Source: Myxococcales bacterium (GTDB lineage Bacteria; Myxococcota_A; Polyangia; Haliangiales; Haliangiaceae). From it: a stretch of 64,000 bases of DNA. The stretch spans positions 62,001-126,000 of the forward strand of contig JAEUJY010000164.1 of NCBI GenBank assembly GCA_016794525.1, read 5' to 3'. A program made the position numbers and the translations under genes. Below, piece by piece: positions 12,392-22,163 of this stretch. Numbering within the stretch: position 1 is the stretch's first letter; each line of letters opens with the position of its first letter. The notes beneath the pieces are model-generated. The model was not told the DNA's origin and did no database searches. It was given only the letters and a program-made list of their open reading frames with translations.

Positions 12392-13324
12392 ATGACCACC
12401 GCCCTCCTGTTTCCGGGCCAAGGCTCGCAGCGGGTCGGGATGGGCCGCGACCTGGCCCACCGCTTCGAGCTGGCGCGCGCCACCTACGCCGAGGCCGACG
12501 CCGCGCTCGGCTTCGCGATCTCGGCCCTGTGCTTCGACGGGCCCGAGGACGACCTCACGCTCACCCAGCACAGCCAGCCGGCGATCCTCGCGACGTCGAT
12601 GGCGGTGTTCCGGGTGCTGGTCGCCGAGAAGGGCCTGCGCTTCGACGCGGTCGCCGGCCACTCGCTCGGCGAGTGGACCGCGCTGGCCGCGGCCGGCGCG
12701 ATCGGGTTCGCCGACGCGGTCCGGCTGGTGCACCTGCGCGGCCAGTTCATGCAGGACGCGGTGCCGGTCGGCGTCGGCGCGATGGCGGCGCTGATGGGCC
12801 TCGAGCTCGGCGCGACCCGCGGCCTGTGCGCCGAGGCCAGCGCGCCCGGCGAGCCGTGCGAGCCGGCCAACCTCAACGGCGGCGGCCAGATCGTCATCTC
12901 GGGCCACGCGGCCGCGATCGATCGCGCGCTGGCGATGGCCAAGGCCAAGGGCGCGAAGCGCGCGGTCAAGCTGCAGGTCAGCGCGCCGTTCCACTGCTCG
13001 CTGATGAAGCCGGCCGCCGATCGCCTCGCGGCGGCGCTGGCCGACGTCGAGATCAAGGCGCCGGTGGTGCCGGTCTACGCCAACGTCTCGGCGGCGCCGA
13101 CCCAGGACCCCGCGGTCATCCGCCGCCAGCTGATCGAGCAGGTCACCGGCACGGTGCGCTGGGAGGAGTCGGTGCAGGCGCTGGCCGCCGCCGGCGTCAC
13201 CCGCGCGTTCGAGCTGGGCGCCGGCAGCGTGCTGCGCGGCCTGGTCAAGCGCATCGCCGACGGCATCGACTGCACCACCATCGGCGAGCCCCACGAGGTC
13301 GACGCCTTCACCGCAGGAGCGTAG
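12392..13324 (+). CDS. fabD: Malonyl-CoA:ACP transacylase
   Basis: 310 residues. LFPGQGSQ lies near the N-terminus, the nucleophile Ser91 in GHSLGEW, the malonyl-binding Arg in LRGQFMQ, the catalytic His in SAPFHCSLM and the late NVSA strand. It loads malonate onto ACP (substrate of FabF). It is the first gene of fabD-fabG-acpP-fabF and is separated from fabG by 2 bases. Confidence 0.96.
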   Translation: MTTALLFPGQGSQRVGMGRDLAHRFELARATYAEADAALGFAISALCFDGPEDDLTLTQHSQPAILATSMAVFRVLVAEKGLRFDAVAGHSLGEWTALAAAGAIGFADAVRLVHLRGQFMQDAVPVGVGAMAALMGLELGATRGLCAEASAPGEPCEPANLNGGGQIVISGHAAAIDRALAMAKAKGAKRAVKLQVSAPFHCSLMKPAADRLAAALADVEIKAPVVPVYANVSAAPTQDPAVIRRQLIEQVTGTVRWEESVQALAAAGVTRAFELGAGSVLRGLVKRIADGIDCTTIGEPHEVDAFTAGA

Positions 13325-13326
13325 CC

Positions 13327-14091
<765 letters not shown>

Positions 14092-14107
14092 GCCGCCCGC
14101 GCCGCTG

Positions 14108-14134
14108 TTGCCGGCGCTCCCCGTTCCGTACTAA
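14108..14134 (+). promoter_or_regulatory. Possible internal promoter ahead of acpP
   Basis: TTGCCG (14108-14113) and TACTAA (14129-14134) separated by 15 bases, about 25 bases before the acpP start. The spacing is short and the boxes are imperfect. An extra promoter here would fit the high expression that ACP needs. Confidence 0.28.
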
Positions 14135-14158
14135 GAGAACCCGTCGAAAGGATCCCCC

Positions 14159-14398
14159 GTGAGCGATATCGAGAAGAAGGTCAAGGAACTCATCTGCCAG
14201 CAGCTCGAGGTGTCGGAGGACAAGCTCAGCCCTGAGGCTTCGTTCATCGACGACCTGAAGGCGGACTCGCTGGCCGTGGTCGAGCTGGTGCTCGCCCTCG
14301 AGCAGGAGTTCGGCATCGAGATCCCCGAGGAGGACACCGAGCGCATCAAGACGGTCGGCGACGCGATCGGCTACATCAAGAGCCACGCGAAGGCCTGA
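14159..14398 (+). CDS. acpP: Acyl carrier protein
   Basis: 79 acidic residues from GTG, with GAAAGGA upstream. The phosphopantetheine Ser37 is in [10 protein letters not shown] and helix III follows as [12 protein letters not shown]. It is a standard fatty-acid-synthesis ACP between fabG and fabF. A strong hairpin lies 9 bases after the stop. Confidence 0.97.
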   Translation: MSDIEKKVKELICQQLEVSEDKLSPEASFIDDLKADSLAVVELVLALEQEFGIEIPEEDTERIKTVGDAIGYIKSHAKA

Positions 14399-14407
14399 TT
14401 CGGCCAC

Positions 14408-14427
14408 CCGGGGCGCCCGCGCCCCGG
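14408..14427 (+). terminator. Hairpin after acpP (attenuator or transcript-end stabiliser)
   Basis: A perfect 8-bp stem (CCGGGGCG / CGCCCCGG) with loop CCCG, followed by CCCTTCGATT. It may end a share of transcripts between acpP and fabF or protect the acpP mRNA. No strong T-run follows. Confidence 0.45.
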
Positions 14428-14504
14428 CCCTTCGATTCCCCAGGCGCGCGGTCGGCCGCCGCCGAGCGCGCGCATCGCCTGTGCGTCATTCGACGGAGTT
14501 CTCC

Positions 14505-15754
<1,250 letters not shown>

Positions 15755-15755
<1 letters not shown>

Positions 15756-16204
15756 TGCGCTGGTTCGTCGGATCGGATCACGCCGGGTTCGCGCTCAAGC
15801 GCCACCTGTCCGAGTTGCTGCGCGGGCTGGGCGACGAGGTCGCCGACCTCGGCACCGACAGCGAGCAGTCGGTCGACTACCCCGACTACGGCGCGGCGGT
15901 CGGCCGGGCGGTGGCGTCGGCGCGGACCCCGACGCTCGGCCTGATCATCTGCGGCACCGGCGTCGGCATCTCGATCGCCGCCAACAAGGTGCCCGGCGTG
16001 CGCTGCGCGCTGTGCACCGAGGCGTTCACCGCCACCGCGTCGCGCGCCCACAACGACGCCAACGTCATCGCCCTCGGCGCGCGGGTCATCGGCGCCGGCG
16101 TCGCCGAGGCCTGCGTGCGGGCGTTCCGCGACACCGCCTTCGAGGGCGGGCGCCACAGCCGCCGCGTCGCCAAGCTGACCACCCTCGACGACTCGTCCCG
16201 CTGA
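15755..16204 (+). CDS. rpiB: Ribose-5-phosphate isomerase B
   Basis: 149 residues starting inside the fabF stop. [10 protein letters not shown] at the N-terminus, the catalytic Cys region [16 protein letters not shown], and [15 protein letters not shown] are diagnostic of RpiB/LacAB. It interconverts ribose-5-P and ribulose-5-P; ribulose-5-P is the riboflavin precursor used by the RibB domain at 32.6 kb. It overlaps nrdR downstream. Confidence 0.94.
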
Positions 16205-16668
16205 TGCGTTGCCCGTTCTGCGGCGCCGACGAGGACAAGGTCAACGACTCGCGTCAGTCCAAGGACGCGCGCGAGATCCGGCGCCGCCGCGAGTGCCTCA
16301 AGTGCGGGCGCCGCTTCACCACCTACGAGCGCATCGAGGAGTCGATGCCGGTGGTGATCAAGAACGACGGCCGGCGCGAGCCGTTCGATCGCCACAAGAT
16401 CGAGCGCGGCATCGGCTTCGCGGTGATCAAGCGCACCGTGCCGGCCGAGCAGGTGCGGCGGATCGCCGAGGACCTCGAGCGCGAGATCAGCGAGCTGGGC
16501 CTCGACGAGATCCCGTCGCGGGCGATCGGCGAGCGGGTGCTGCCGCGGCTCAAGGCGCTCGACCAGATCGCCTACGTGCGGTTCGCGTCGATCTACCGCG
16601 ACTTCCGCGACCTCGACGAGTTCGCGCGCGAGCTCGAGGCGATGCAGGGCGAGGACGGCAGCGAGTGA
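16204..16668 (+). CDS. nrdR: Transcriptional repressor NrdR
   Basis: 154 residues. A zinc ribbon (Cys3, Cys6, Cys31, Cys34) is followed by [17 protein letters not shown] and an ATP-cone domain with the [11 protein letters not shown] start. NrdR represses ribonucleotide reductase genes through ATP/dATP sensing. No NrdR box or nrd gene was seen here. Its position rpiB-nrdR-ribD with overlapping ends matches the common nrdR-ribD association. Confidence 0.95.
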   Translation: MRCPFCGADEDKVNDSRQSKDAREIRRRRECLKCGRRFTTYERIEESMPVVIKNDGRREPFDRHKIERGIGFAVIKRTVPAEQVRRIAEDLEREISELGLDEIPSRAIGERVLPRLKALDQIAYVRFASIYRDFRDLDEFARELEAMQGEDGSE

Positions 16669-17801
16669 CCGTCACCGACGCGGCCGACCAGCGGCACATG
16701 GCGCGCTGCCTGGCGCTGGCCGCGCGCGGCGGGCGGACCTCGCCCAACCCCCAGGTCGGCTGCGTGATCGTCTCGGCGCGCGGCGAGGTGCTGGCCAAGG
16801 GCTGGCACCGCGGGCCCGGCACCGCCCACGCCGAGGCCGACGCGCTGGCCAAGCTGGGCGGGCGCGCGCCCGGCGCGACGCTCTACGTCAACCTCGAGCC
16901 GTGCAACCACCAGGGCCGCACGCCGCCGTGCGCGCCGGCGGTGATCGCCAGCGGCGTGGCGCGGGTGGTGATCGGCGCGCTCGACCCGATCCCCGGCCAC
17001 GGCGGCGGCGCGCGGCGGATCGCCCGCGCCGGCATCGCGGTGACCGCCGGCGTGCTGGCCGACGCCTGCCGCGCCCACAACCGCGGCTTCTTCACCTGGG
17101 GCGAGCGCGGGCGGCCGTGGTTCACGCTCAAGGCGGCGGCGACGCTCGACGGGCGCATCGCCACCTCGACCGGCGAGTCGCAGTGGATCACCGGGCCGGC
17201 CGCGCGGGCCGAGGTCCACGCGCTGCGCGCGGCGCACGACGCGGTGCTGGTCGGCATCGGCACCGTGCGCGCCGACGATCCGCGGCTGACCGTGCGCGAC
17301 GCCAAGGGCCGCGATCCGATCCGGGTGATCGTCGACTCGCGGCTGCGCACGCCGGCCACCGCGGCGTGCCTGGCGCCGGGCGCCCGCACGATCATCGCCG
17401 GCCGCGCGCCGGTGGCGCTGGCGCGGGTGCGCGCGCTGACCGCCGCCGGCGCCGAGGTGTGGTCGCTGCCGGCCACGACCGACGGCCACGTCGACCTGGG
17501 CGCGCTGGCCGGGGCGCTGGCCGCGGCCGGCGTCACCAGCGTGCTGGTCGAAGGCGGCGGCGCGATCCACGCCGGGCTGATCGCCGCCGGGCTGTGCGAC
17601 GAGCTGCAGCTCCACGTCGCGCCGATCGCGCTCGGCGGCCGGCGCGGCGGTCCGGCCTGGCTGGGCGGCGCCGAGGTCGCGCGGCTGGCCGACGCGGTCC
17701 GCTTCACGCCGATCGGCTGCCGGGTCACCACCGACGGCGACACGCTGCTGACGTTCGCGTCGGCGCCCGCCCGGCGCCCGGCGCGCGGCCGCGCGTCGTA
17801 A
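16665..17801 (+). CDS. ribD: Bifunctional riboflavin deaminase/reductase RibD
   Basis: 378 residues from a GTG overlapping the nrdR stop. The N-terminal deaminase has HAEADAL and the [11 protein letters not shown] zinc motif. The C-terminal reductase has [24 protein letters not shown], and [12 protein letters not shown]. It catalyses steps two and three of riboflavin synthesis. The rest of the pathway (ribE, ribBA, ribH) is 14 kb away at 31.9-34.2 kb. Confidence 0.95.
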   Translation: MTVTDAADQRHMARCLALAARGGRTSPNPQVGCVIVSARGEVLAKGWHRGPGTAHAEADALAKLGGRAPGATLYVNLEPCNHQGRTPPCAPAVIASGVARVVIGALDPIPGHGGGARRIARAGIAVTAGVLADACRAHNRGFFTWGERGRPWFTLKAAATLDGRIATSTGESQWITGPAARAEVHALRAAHDAVLVGIGTVRADDPRLTVRDAKGRDPIRVIVDSRLRTPATAACLAPGARTIIAGRAPVALARVRALTAAGAEVWSLPATTDGHVDLGALAGALAAAGVTSVLVEGGGAIHAGLIAAGLCDELQLHVAPIALGGRRGGPAWLGGAEVARLADAVRFTPIGCRVTTDGDTLLTFASAPARRPARGRAS

Positions 17802-17813
17802 GCTCGGCGCGCC

Positions 17814-18842
17814 ATGGTCCACCACCGCGCCGCCGTCGCGCTCCTCGCGCTGGGCGCGCTCGCCACCTGCGGGCGTGGCCGCCGCGCGCCCGACAGTCGC
17901 CTCGAGCCAGCGCGCGACGCCGTGGCGGGGCGGCCGCGCCTCCGGCAGTGCACCGGCCGCCCGTTCACGCCGGCGCCGGCCGAGTCGTGGCGCCACCGCC
18001 ACGCGTCGCCGATCACCACGCTGGCCGGCGAGCCGCGCCACGCCGCCGACGACGCGATCGCCGTGGCCGGCGGTCCGCTGGTGATCGCCGGCAAGTTCGC
18101 CTACGGCATGGTCAGCAAGGACCTCGAGGAGGAGGACGTGCTGGTGTTCCTCGACGACTGCACCGGCTGGGTGGCGCTGGGGCGGCACACCACCGACGAG
18201 GAAGGCCGGATCGCGGTGCCGGCGCCGGCGCTGCCGGTCGGCGTGTACCAGGTCGAGCTGCAGGTCGCGGGCGATCAGAGCCGCGCCACCGGGTGGCTGT
18301 GGGTCGTGCCCGCCGGCACCCACGTCGTCGTGACCGACATCGACGCGACGCTCACCACCAGCGATCGCGAGGTGTTCGCGCAGATCCTCGACGGCAGCGT
18401 CGTGCCCGAGCCGTACCCCGGCGCCGCGGCGCTCACCGTCGCGCACCGCGAGCGCGGCCACGTCGTGATCTACCTGACCGGGCGGCCGGCGTGGCTGGCC
18501 GACGCGTCGCGCGCGTGGCTGGCCCGGCTCGGCTTCGCGCCCGGCCCGCTGCGGCTGGCGCGGGCCAAGCGCGACGTGCTGCCGCACGACGACGGCGTCG
18601 GCGCGTTCAAGCGCGGGCAGCTCGCCGGCTGGCGCGCCGCCGGGCTCGTCGTCGACGCGGCGTACGGCAACGCCAGCACCGACCTCACCGCGTACCTGGG
18701 CGCCGGGCTGCCCGCCGACGCGGTGTGGATCATCGGCCCGCACGGCGGCGAGCAGGGCACCCACGCGGTCGCCGGCGACTGGACGCCGCGCGCCGCCGCG
18801 GTCGCGCAGGGGCCGCGGGTCGCGCAGCCGTTCGACTGGTGA
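17814..18842 (+). CDS. Lipin/LNS2-like HAD phosphatase, probable lipoprotein
   Basis: 342 residues. The N-terminus is a lipoprotein-type signal ([13 protein letters not shown]). A beta domain occupies about 60-175. The C-terminal half is an LNS2/App1-like HAD domain with [13 protein letters not shown], where the usual DxDxT is DIDAT, then [14 protein letters not shown], a Lys in FKRGQL, and [16 protein letters not shown], equivalent to the FGNRxxD strand of lipins. The family dephosphorylates phosphatidic acid. Export plus a lipid phosphatase fold fits an envelope-lipid role (inference). It lies 12 bases after ribD but is functionally unrelated to it. Confidence 0.75.
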   Translation: MVHHRAAVALLALGALATCGRGRRAPDSRLEPARDAVAGRPRLRQCTGRPFTPAPAESWRHRHASPITTLAGEPRHAADDAIAVAGGPLVIAGKFAYGMVSKDLEEEDVLVFLDDCTGWVALGRHTTDEEGRIAVPAPALPVGVYQVELQVAGDQSRATGWLWVVPAGTHVVVTDIDATLTTSDREVFAQILDGSVVPEPYPGAAALTVAHRERGHVVIYLTGRPAWLADASRAWLARLGFAPGPLRLARAKRDVLPHDDGVGAFKRGQLAGWRAAGLVVDAAYGNASTDLTAYLGAGLPADAVWIIGPHGGEQGTHAVAGDWTPRAAAVAQGPRVAQPFDW

Positions 18843-18983
18843 GCGCGGCGCGTCGGCGCGCGGCGACGGTCGGATGGTGCCGGAGATTTTCGTTGCCGGT
18901 CGCGGCGGGCTCTGGCAGTGTGGCGGCCACGTCGAGATCGTGTGGGCCGTGTATCGCCCGCCGCCGACGCCGAGGGACGTGTC

Positions 18984-19718
18984 ATGGCGAAGCTGAACCA
19001 GATCCTGGCCATCGAGAAGGGCCTGAAGACCCGCGTGTACGCGGAGTTCACCGAACTGCACAACGCCACCCAGAAGCCGGGCCTGATGAACGGCTTCCAC
19101 AAGGCGTACCAGCCGCGCGACGAGGAGGGCGAGACCTATCCGCCCGAGTCGCAGAAGGTGCAGCACAACGCGAGCGAGGTGTTCGAGCGGGTGGCCGCCA
19201 TCCTCACCGAGCTGTTCGACATCACCGCGACCAAGGACTGGGCGAACTGCCACGCCAAGGCCGACGTGGTCATCGACGGCCGCGTCCTGCTCAAGGACGT
19301 GCCGGCGACGTACCTGCTGTTCCTCGAGAAGCAGCTCTCGGATCTGTCGACGTTCGTCGCCAAGATGGCCGAGCTCGACCCCGGCTCCGACTGGTCGGTC
19401 GATCCGTCGACCGGGCTGTTCCGCACCGAGCCGCAGGCCACCCAGCGCACCAAGAAGGTGCAGCGGCCGATCGTGCTGTACGACGCCACCGAGCACCACC
19501 CGGCGCAGACGCAGCTCATCACCGAGGACGTGATCGCCGGCCAGTGGGTCACGATCAAGCACTCGGGCGCGCTGCCGGCGCCGCGCAAGAAGCTGCTGCT
19601 CGCCCGCATCGAGCGGCTGTCGAACGCGGTGAAGTACGCCCGCGAGCAGGCCAACGCGATCGAGTCGCCCGATCAGAAGCTCGCGAAGGACGTGTTCGCG
19701 TACCTGTTCGCGCCGTGA
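18984..19718 (+). CDS. DUF7873-type conserved protein of unknown function
   Basis: 244 residues from ATG with GAGGGA upstream. The sequence [13 protein letters not shown], the motifs [23 protein letters not shown] and HPAQTQLI, and the C-terminal coiled region ([20 protein letters not shown]) match a family I remember mainly from Actinobacteria (name DUF7873 from memory). It is soluble, with no signal peptide. No function is known to me. A hexanucleotide array begins 9 bases after the stop and an unusual RNA locus follows. Confidence 0.8.
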   Translation: MAKLNQILAIEKGLKTRVYAEFTELHNATQKPGLMNGFHKAYQPRDEEGETYPPESQKVQHNASEVFERVAAILTELFDITATKDWANCHAKADVVIDGRVLLKDVPATYLLFLEKQLSDLSTFVAKMAELDPGSDWSVDPSTGLFRTEPQATQRTKKVQRPIVLYDATEHHPAQTQLITEDVIAGQWVTIKHSGALPAPRKKLLLARIERLSNAVKYAREQANAIESPDQKLAKDVFAYLFAP

Positions 19719-19726
19719 GATAGGCG

Positions 19727-19876
19727 CTTCCGGTTCCGGCTCCGGCTCCGGTTCCGGCTCCGGTTCCGACTCCGGCTCCGGCTCCGGCTCCGGTTCCGAC
19801 TCCGGCACCGGCTCCGGCTCCGGCTCCGGTCCCGACTCCGGTCCCGACTCCGGCTCCGGCTCCGGCTCCGGCTCCG
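19727..19876 (+). repeat. Hexanucleotide array (GGCTCC/GGTTCC/GACTCC)
   Basis: About 25 tandem hexamers, mostly GGCTCC with GGTTCC, GACTCC and GTCCCGACTCC variants, directly after the DUF7873-type gene. Reading frames through it give only Gly-Ser, Arg-Leu-type or Pro-Glu repeats and are not genes. The same unit, on the other strand, makes the array at 54.1-54.3 kb and the E2 linker at 61.4 kb. Confidence 0.9.
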
Positions 19877-19923
19877 ATTTTCGATCCACAGGCACGAGGA
19901 GGTGCCCACCCCGTTTCTCCGTT

Positions 19924-20109
19924 GGGAGACAAGCTCAGACTCAGATTCAAGCTCAAGGAGCAGTCGACCAGGCGTGGAGGTTCGAATCCTCCCGGGAGCA
20001 CCGACGGTTCGCCGTCCGTGACGTCCCGCCCCCGTGGCGAAACTGGTAGACGCGGGTCGCACAATCGCGGCCTGTCTGGTCCGGCTGACGCAATCTGAGA
20101 CTCTCTCCC
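19924..20109 (+). ncRNA. Permuted tRNA-like RNA 1 (Leu-type D-arm)
   Basis: The 3' half precedes the 5' half. 3' half: CGACC (19965-19969), variable loop AGGCGT, T-arm GGAGG-TTCGAAT-CCTCC (19976-19992), acceptor CGGGAGC (19993-19999), A73. A 28-base linker with hairpin GACGG-TTCG-CCGTC follows. 5' half: acceptor GCCCCCG (20028-20034), D-arm TGGCGAAACTGGTAGACGCG, then GGTCG (20055-20059). GGTCG falls at positions 27-31 and pairs fully with CGACC; the acceptor pairs 6 of 7 (one C-A). T8, A14, A15/T48, G18, G19, G26, T54-A58 and C61 are in place. The flanks pair: CTCAGATT with AATCTGAG, and GGGAGA with TCTCCC. No anticodon loop with U33 can be assigned and no CCA is encoded. A decayed tRNA is the main alternative. 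Confidence 0.5.
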
Positions 20110-20141
20110 AGCCTCAACCGGCCGAGCTCGCCATCTCCATC

Positions 20142-20246
20142 GTCGTCGCCCAATGCCCAGGATGCCGGTTCGATTCCGGCAGTCGGCGCCATCTATGCCG
20201 ACTTGGACCAAAGGCAAGTCATGGGTACTAAGACCTGAGCGACGAC
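20142..20246 (+). ncRNA. Permuted tRNA-like RNA 2, CCA encoded
   Basis: 3' half: GCCCA (20155-20159), variable loop, T-arm GCCGG-TTCGATT-CCGGC (20164-20180), acceptor AGTCGGC (20181-20187), G73 and an encoded CCA. After 5 bases, the 5' half: acceptor GCCGACT (20197-20203, 7 of 7 pairs), T8, D-stem GAC/GTC around a loop with AAAGGCA, A26, and TGGGT (20222-20226), which pairs with GCCCA (one G-U). A15/T48 and the T-loop invariants are present. Beyond the anticodon stem, GTCGTCGC (20142-20149) pairs perfectly with GCGACGAC (20239-20246), so the transcript ends are held together. The anticodon loop is replaced by an asymmetric internal loop, and U33 is not evident. Confidence 0.5.
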
Positions 20247-20298
20247 AACCGCCGTTGGCGTGCGAACACGGCACCTGCGCAGGGATGCTGCGCAGTCC

Positions 20299-20338
20299 GA
20301 ACCCCGGAGTAGGCTACACTCCCGGGGTTCACTATTTT
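20299..20338 (+). terminator. Rho-independent-type terminator of the RNA locus
   Basis: A 12-bp stem with one bulged C (GAACCCCGGAGT / ACTCCCGGGGTTC), a 7-base loop, and then ACTATTTT. It is preceded by another perfect 7-bp hairpin (CTGCGCA / TGCGCAG, about 20275-20295). It lies about 50 bases past the second tRNA-like RNA and before the convergent damaged gene. Confidence 0.6.
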
Positions 20339-20361
20339 CGGCGCCGCCGCGGGCGCTGGGG

Positions 20362-20862
20362 TCAGCCCCAGTGCCGCGCGAAGTGCTCGACGAGGATCGC
20401 ATCGTCGACGCCGCTGGGCAGCCAGCCGGCCGGGAACGCCGTCCCGCGCTCGATGGCCAGCGCGACCCGCGCCGCGCGCGCTCCCCAGCCCGGGGCCGCA
20501 GCGACGGCGAGCGACCATCGCGCGGCCACGACCTGGCACGCCCACGCGCTGCCGGCGACGAGCGCGTCAGGCGTCGGCCAGCCGCCAGGCAGCGACTCGT
20601 GCAGCAGGCGCACCAGCAGGTCGCGCGCCGCCGCGTCGCCGTCGCCCGCGCGCAGCGCTTCGGTCAGCAGCTGGCGCTCGAGGTGGAACGAGGTCACCTC
20701 GGCGAGCCCGAGGGTGGCGGCCATCGTGTCGAGCGAGGTCGTCGGCCGCATCGCCAGGAACTCGCCGACCGAGCGGTAGCCGAGCGCCTCGAGCCGGGCG
20801 GTGATGCGCTCGCCGAACAGCGTCTCGACGGCCGCCGCGAGGGTGTGGTTCGGCGACGTCCC
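20362..20862 (-). pseudogene. Orphan C-terminal coding segment fused out of frame to an S41 peptidase
   Basis: About 167 codons with helical, protein-like composition (RITARLEALGYRSVGEFLAM and later helices, ending FARHWG), in a different frame from the S41 gene upstream. It has no credible start codon of its own. The frames join at GCGGGACG (20857-20864); one added base would make a single protein reading LIAG then TSPNHT. It is not like the usual S41 C-terminus, so it is either the decayed remainder of another gene joined by deletion or the product of a frameshift (mutation or sequencing error). Confidence 0.5.
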
Positions 20863-22163
20863 GCGATCAGCGTACCGAGCCCGAGCGTCTGCACGCGCCA
20901 CGCGAACTGGAACGTCGCCGAGCTGTTGCTCGCGTCGACCAGCACGACGAGCTTGCCGCGGAACCGGGGACGCGCCGGCGCCAGCGTCGCGGCGCCCGGC
21001 TCGTCGGCCAGCCGGAACCACGCCGGATCGGCGGTGGCGATCGCGTCGTCGCCCCAGTCGAAGAAGCTTGCGTCCCAGGTGTCGAGCGGCGGCCGCAGCG
21101 CCGCCGGCACCGCGCGGTAGCGGACCCACCGCTCAGTGCCACGCGCGGCGATCGGGCGGGTGATCACGTGGGCGAGGATGCGGTCGCCGACGTCGCTGCC
21201 GCCCTCGTTGCCGCGCAGGTCGACGATCAGCCGGGCGCCCTTGCGTCGGGCCACCGCGGCCATCGTCCGGTCGAGGTCGGCTTGCCAGTCCCACCGCGTC
21301 CGGTACGCGACCCAGGTCGGCATGCGCAAGTAGGCGGTGGTGGCGTCGAGCCAGGTCAGCGCCCACAGCGGCGCGTCGTCGGTGGCGGCCGGATCGGGCG
21401 CCGCGGCGACCCGGTCGGCCGCCGACATGGCCGCCACCTCGATCTGCCGGACCTGGCCGTCGGGCGCGACCAGCTTGAGCGCGTACGGGGGGCTGATCGT
21501 CGGCGCCACCAGCGGCAGGTAGATGTCGAACGCCTCGACGCGATCGCCGCCGTGGATCTCGAGCGACGCGAGCCGCTTCGCGCGGTTGCTGCCGTCGGCG
21601 CGGCCGAGCGGCAGCAGCCGGGTCAGCAGGTCGCCGTCGGCGACGCCGTCGATGGCGCGCACCCGCGTCCCCGGCGCCAGCCGGGCGTCGTCGACGAACG
21701 CCCGCGTGATCACCATCGCGCCGTCGATCCAGCGGAACGCGAACGGCAGGCGCGGCCCGTCGAGCACCGCGGCCGCGACCGCGTCCGACTGGTTGTGCGG
21801 GTTGGGGAACGTGTGGCCGCAGGCCAGCCGGGCGGTGAGCCGCGCCAGCGCCAGGTACACGTCGGCGACGCGCGGCCGGTCGCCGAGCGCGGCGGCGGTC
21901 GCGGCGAACGCGGCGTCGAGCTCGGCCGGCGTCACGTAGCGGTGCAGCCCGGGGTGGAGCGCGTCGAGGGTCGCGCGCAGCGTCGCCAGGTCGGCCGCGA
22001 CGTCGGCGGCGGTGAGGCCGGGGGCGGCGTCGACGACCGGCGGGACGGCGGGCGCGTCGACGGTGGCGGCGACGGCGGCGTCGGCGGCGTGCGCGGGGAG
22101 GCGCGGCGGCGGCGGGGCGGGCGCGGCGCACGCGGCGAGCAGCACACAGGCGAGGGCGCGCAC
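20694..22163 (-). CDS. S41-family peptidase lipoprotein, 3' end probably frameshifted
   Basis: The frame gives 489 residues, but the last 55 or so (20694-20860, Arg/Ser-rich) look out of frame. The signal ends in lipobox LLAAC (Cys12). An N-terminal helical domain includes LDALHPGLHRYV, an interdomain region follows, and the tail-specific-protease core has LIVDLRGNEGGSD and the nucleophile region VLVDASNSSATFQFA. S41 enzymes are serine/lysine proteases. The sequence after GTLIAG, which should contain the catalytic lysine region and closing strands, is lost or replaced. The protein may therefore be inactive unless the frameshift is artefactual. Confidence 0.7.
   Translation of the reverse strand: MRALACVLLAACAAPAPPPPRLPAHAADAAVAATVDAPAVPPVVDAAPGLTAADVAADLATLRATLDALHPGLHRYVTPAELDAAFAATAAALGDRPRVADVYLALARLTARLACGHTFPNPHNQSDAVAAAVLDGPRLPFAFRWIDGAMVITRAFVDDARLAPGTRVRAIDGVADGDLLTRLLPLGRADGSNRAKRLASLEIHGGDRVEAFDIYLPLVAPTISPPYALKLVAPDGQVRQIEVAAMSAADRVAAAPDPAATDDAPLWALTWLDATTAYLRMPTWVAYRTRWDWQADLDRTMAAVARRKGARLIVDLRGNEGGSDVGDRILAHVITRPIAARGTERWVRYRAVPAALRPPLDTWDASFFDWGDDAIATADPAWFRLADEPGAATLAPARPRFRGKLVVLVDASNSSATFQFAWRVQTLGLGTLIAGRRRTTPSRRPSRRCSASASPPGSRRSATARSASSWRCGRRPRSTRWPPPSGSPR

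Noticed and set aside
16593-19895. Very long antisense ORF of about 1100 codons with Pro-Glu repeats
   Set aside because: It is a frame shadow of nrdR, ribD, the lipin-like gene and the DUF7873 gene; composition is typical of antisense frames in GC-rich DNA and the repeats come from the hexamer array.
19880-20150. Self-splicing group I intron in a tRNA-Leu gene
   Set aside because: The CTCAGATT/AATCTGAG pair is faintly like P4, but P, Q, R and S elements are not convincing, the space is short, and the exon halves are in permuted order.
19953-20274. Small minus-strand ORFs with GFEPPRL and NRTGILG-like peptides
   Set aside because: These peptides are well-known artefacts of translating tRNA T-arm sequence in antisense; they support tRNA-like sequence, not proteins.
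19900-20340. tmRNA (one- or two-piece)
   Set aside because: No GGGG-type acceptor end, no tag reading frame and no pseudoknots were recognised; two separate T-arms do not fit one tmRNA.
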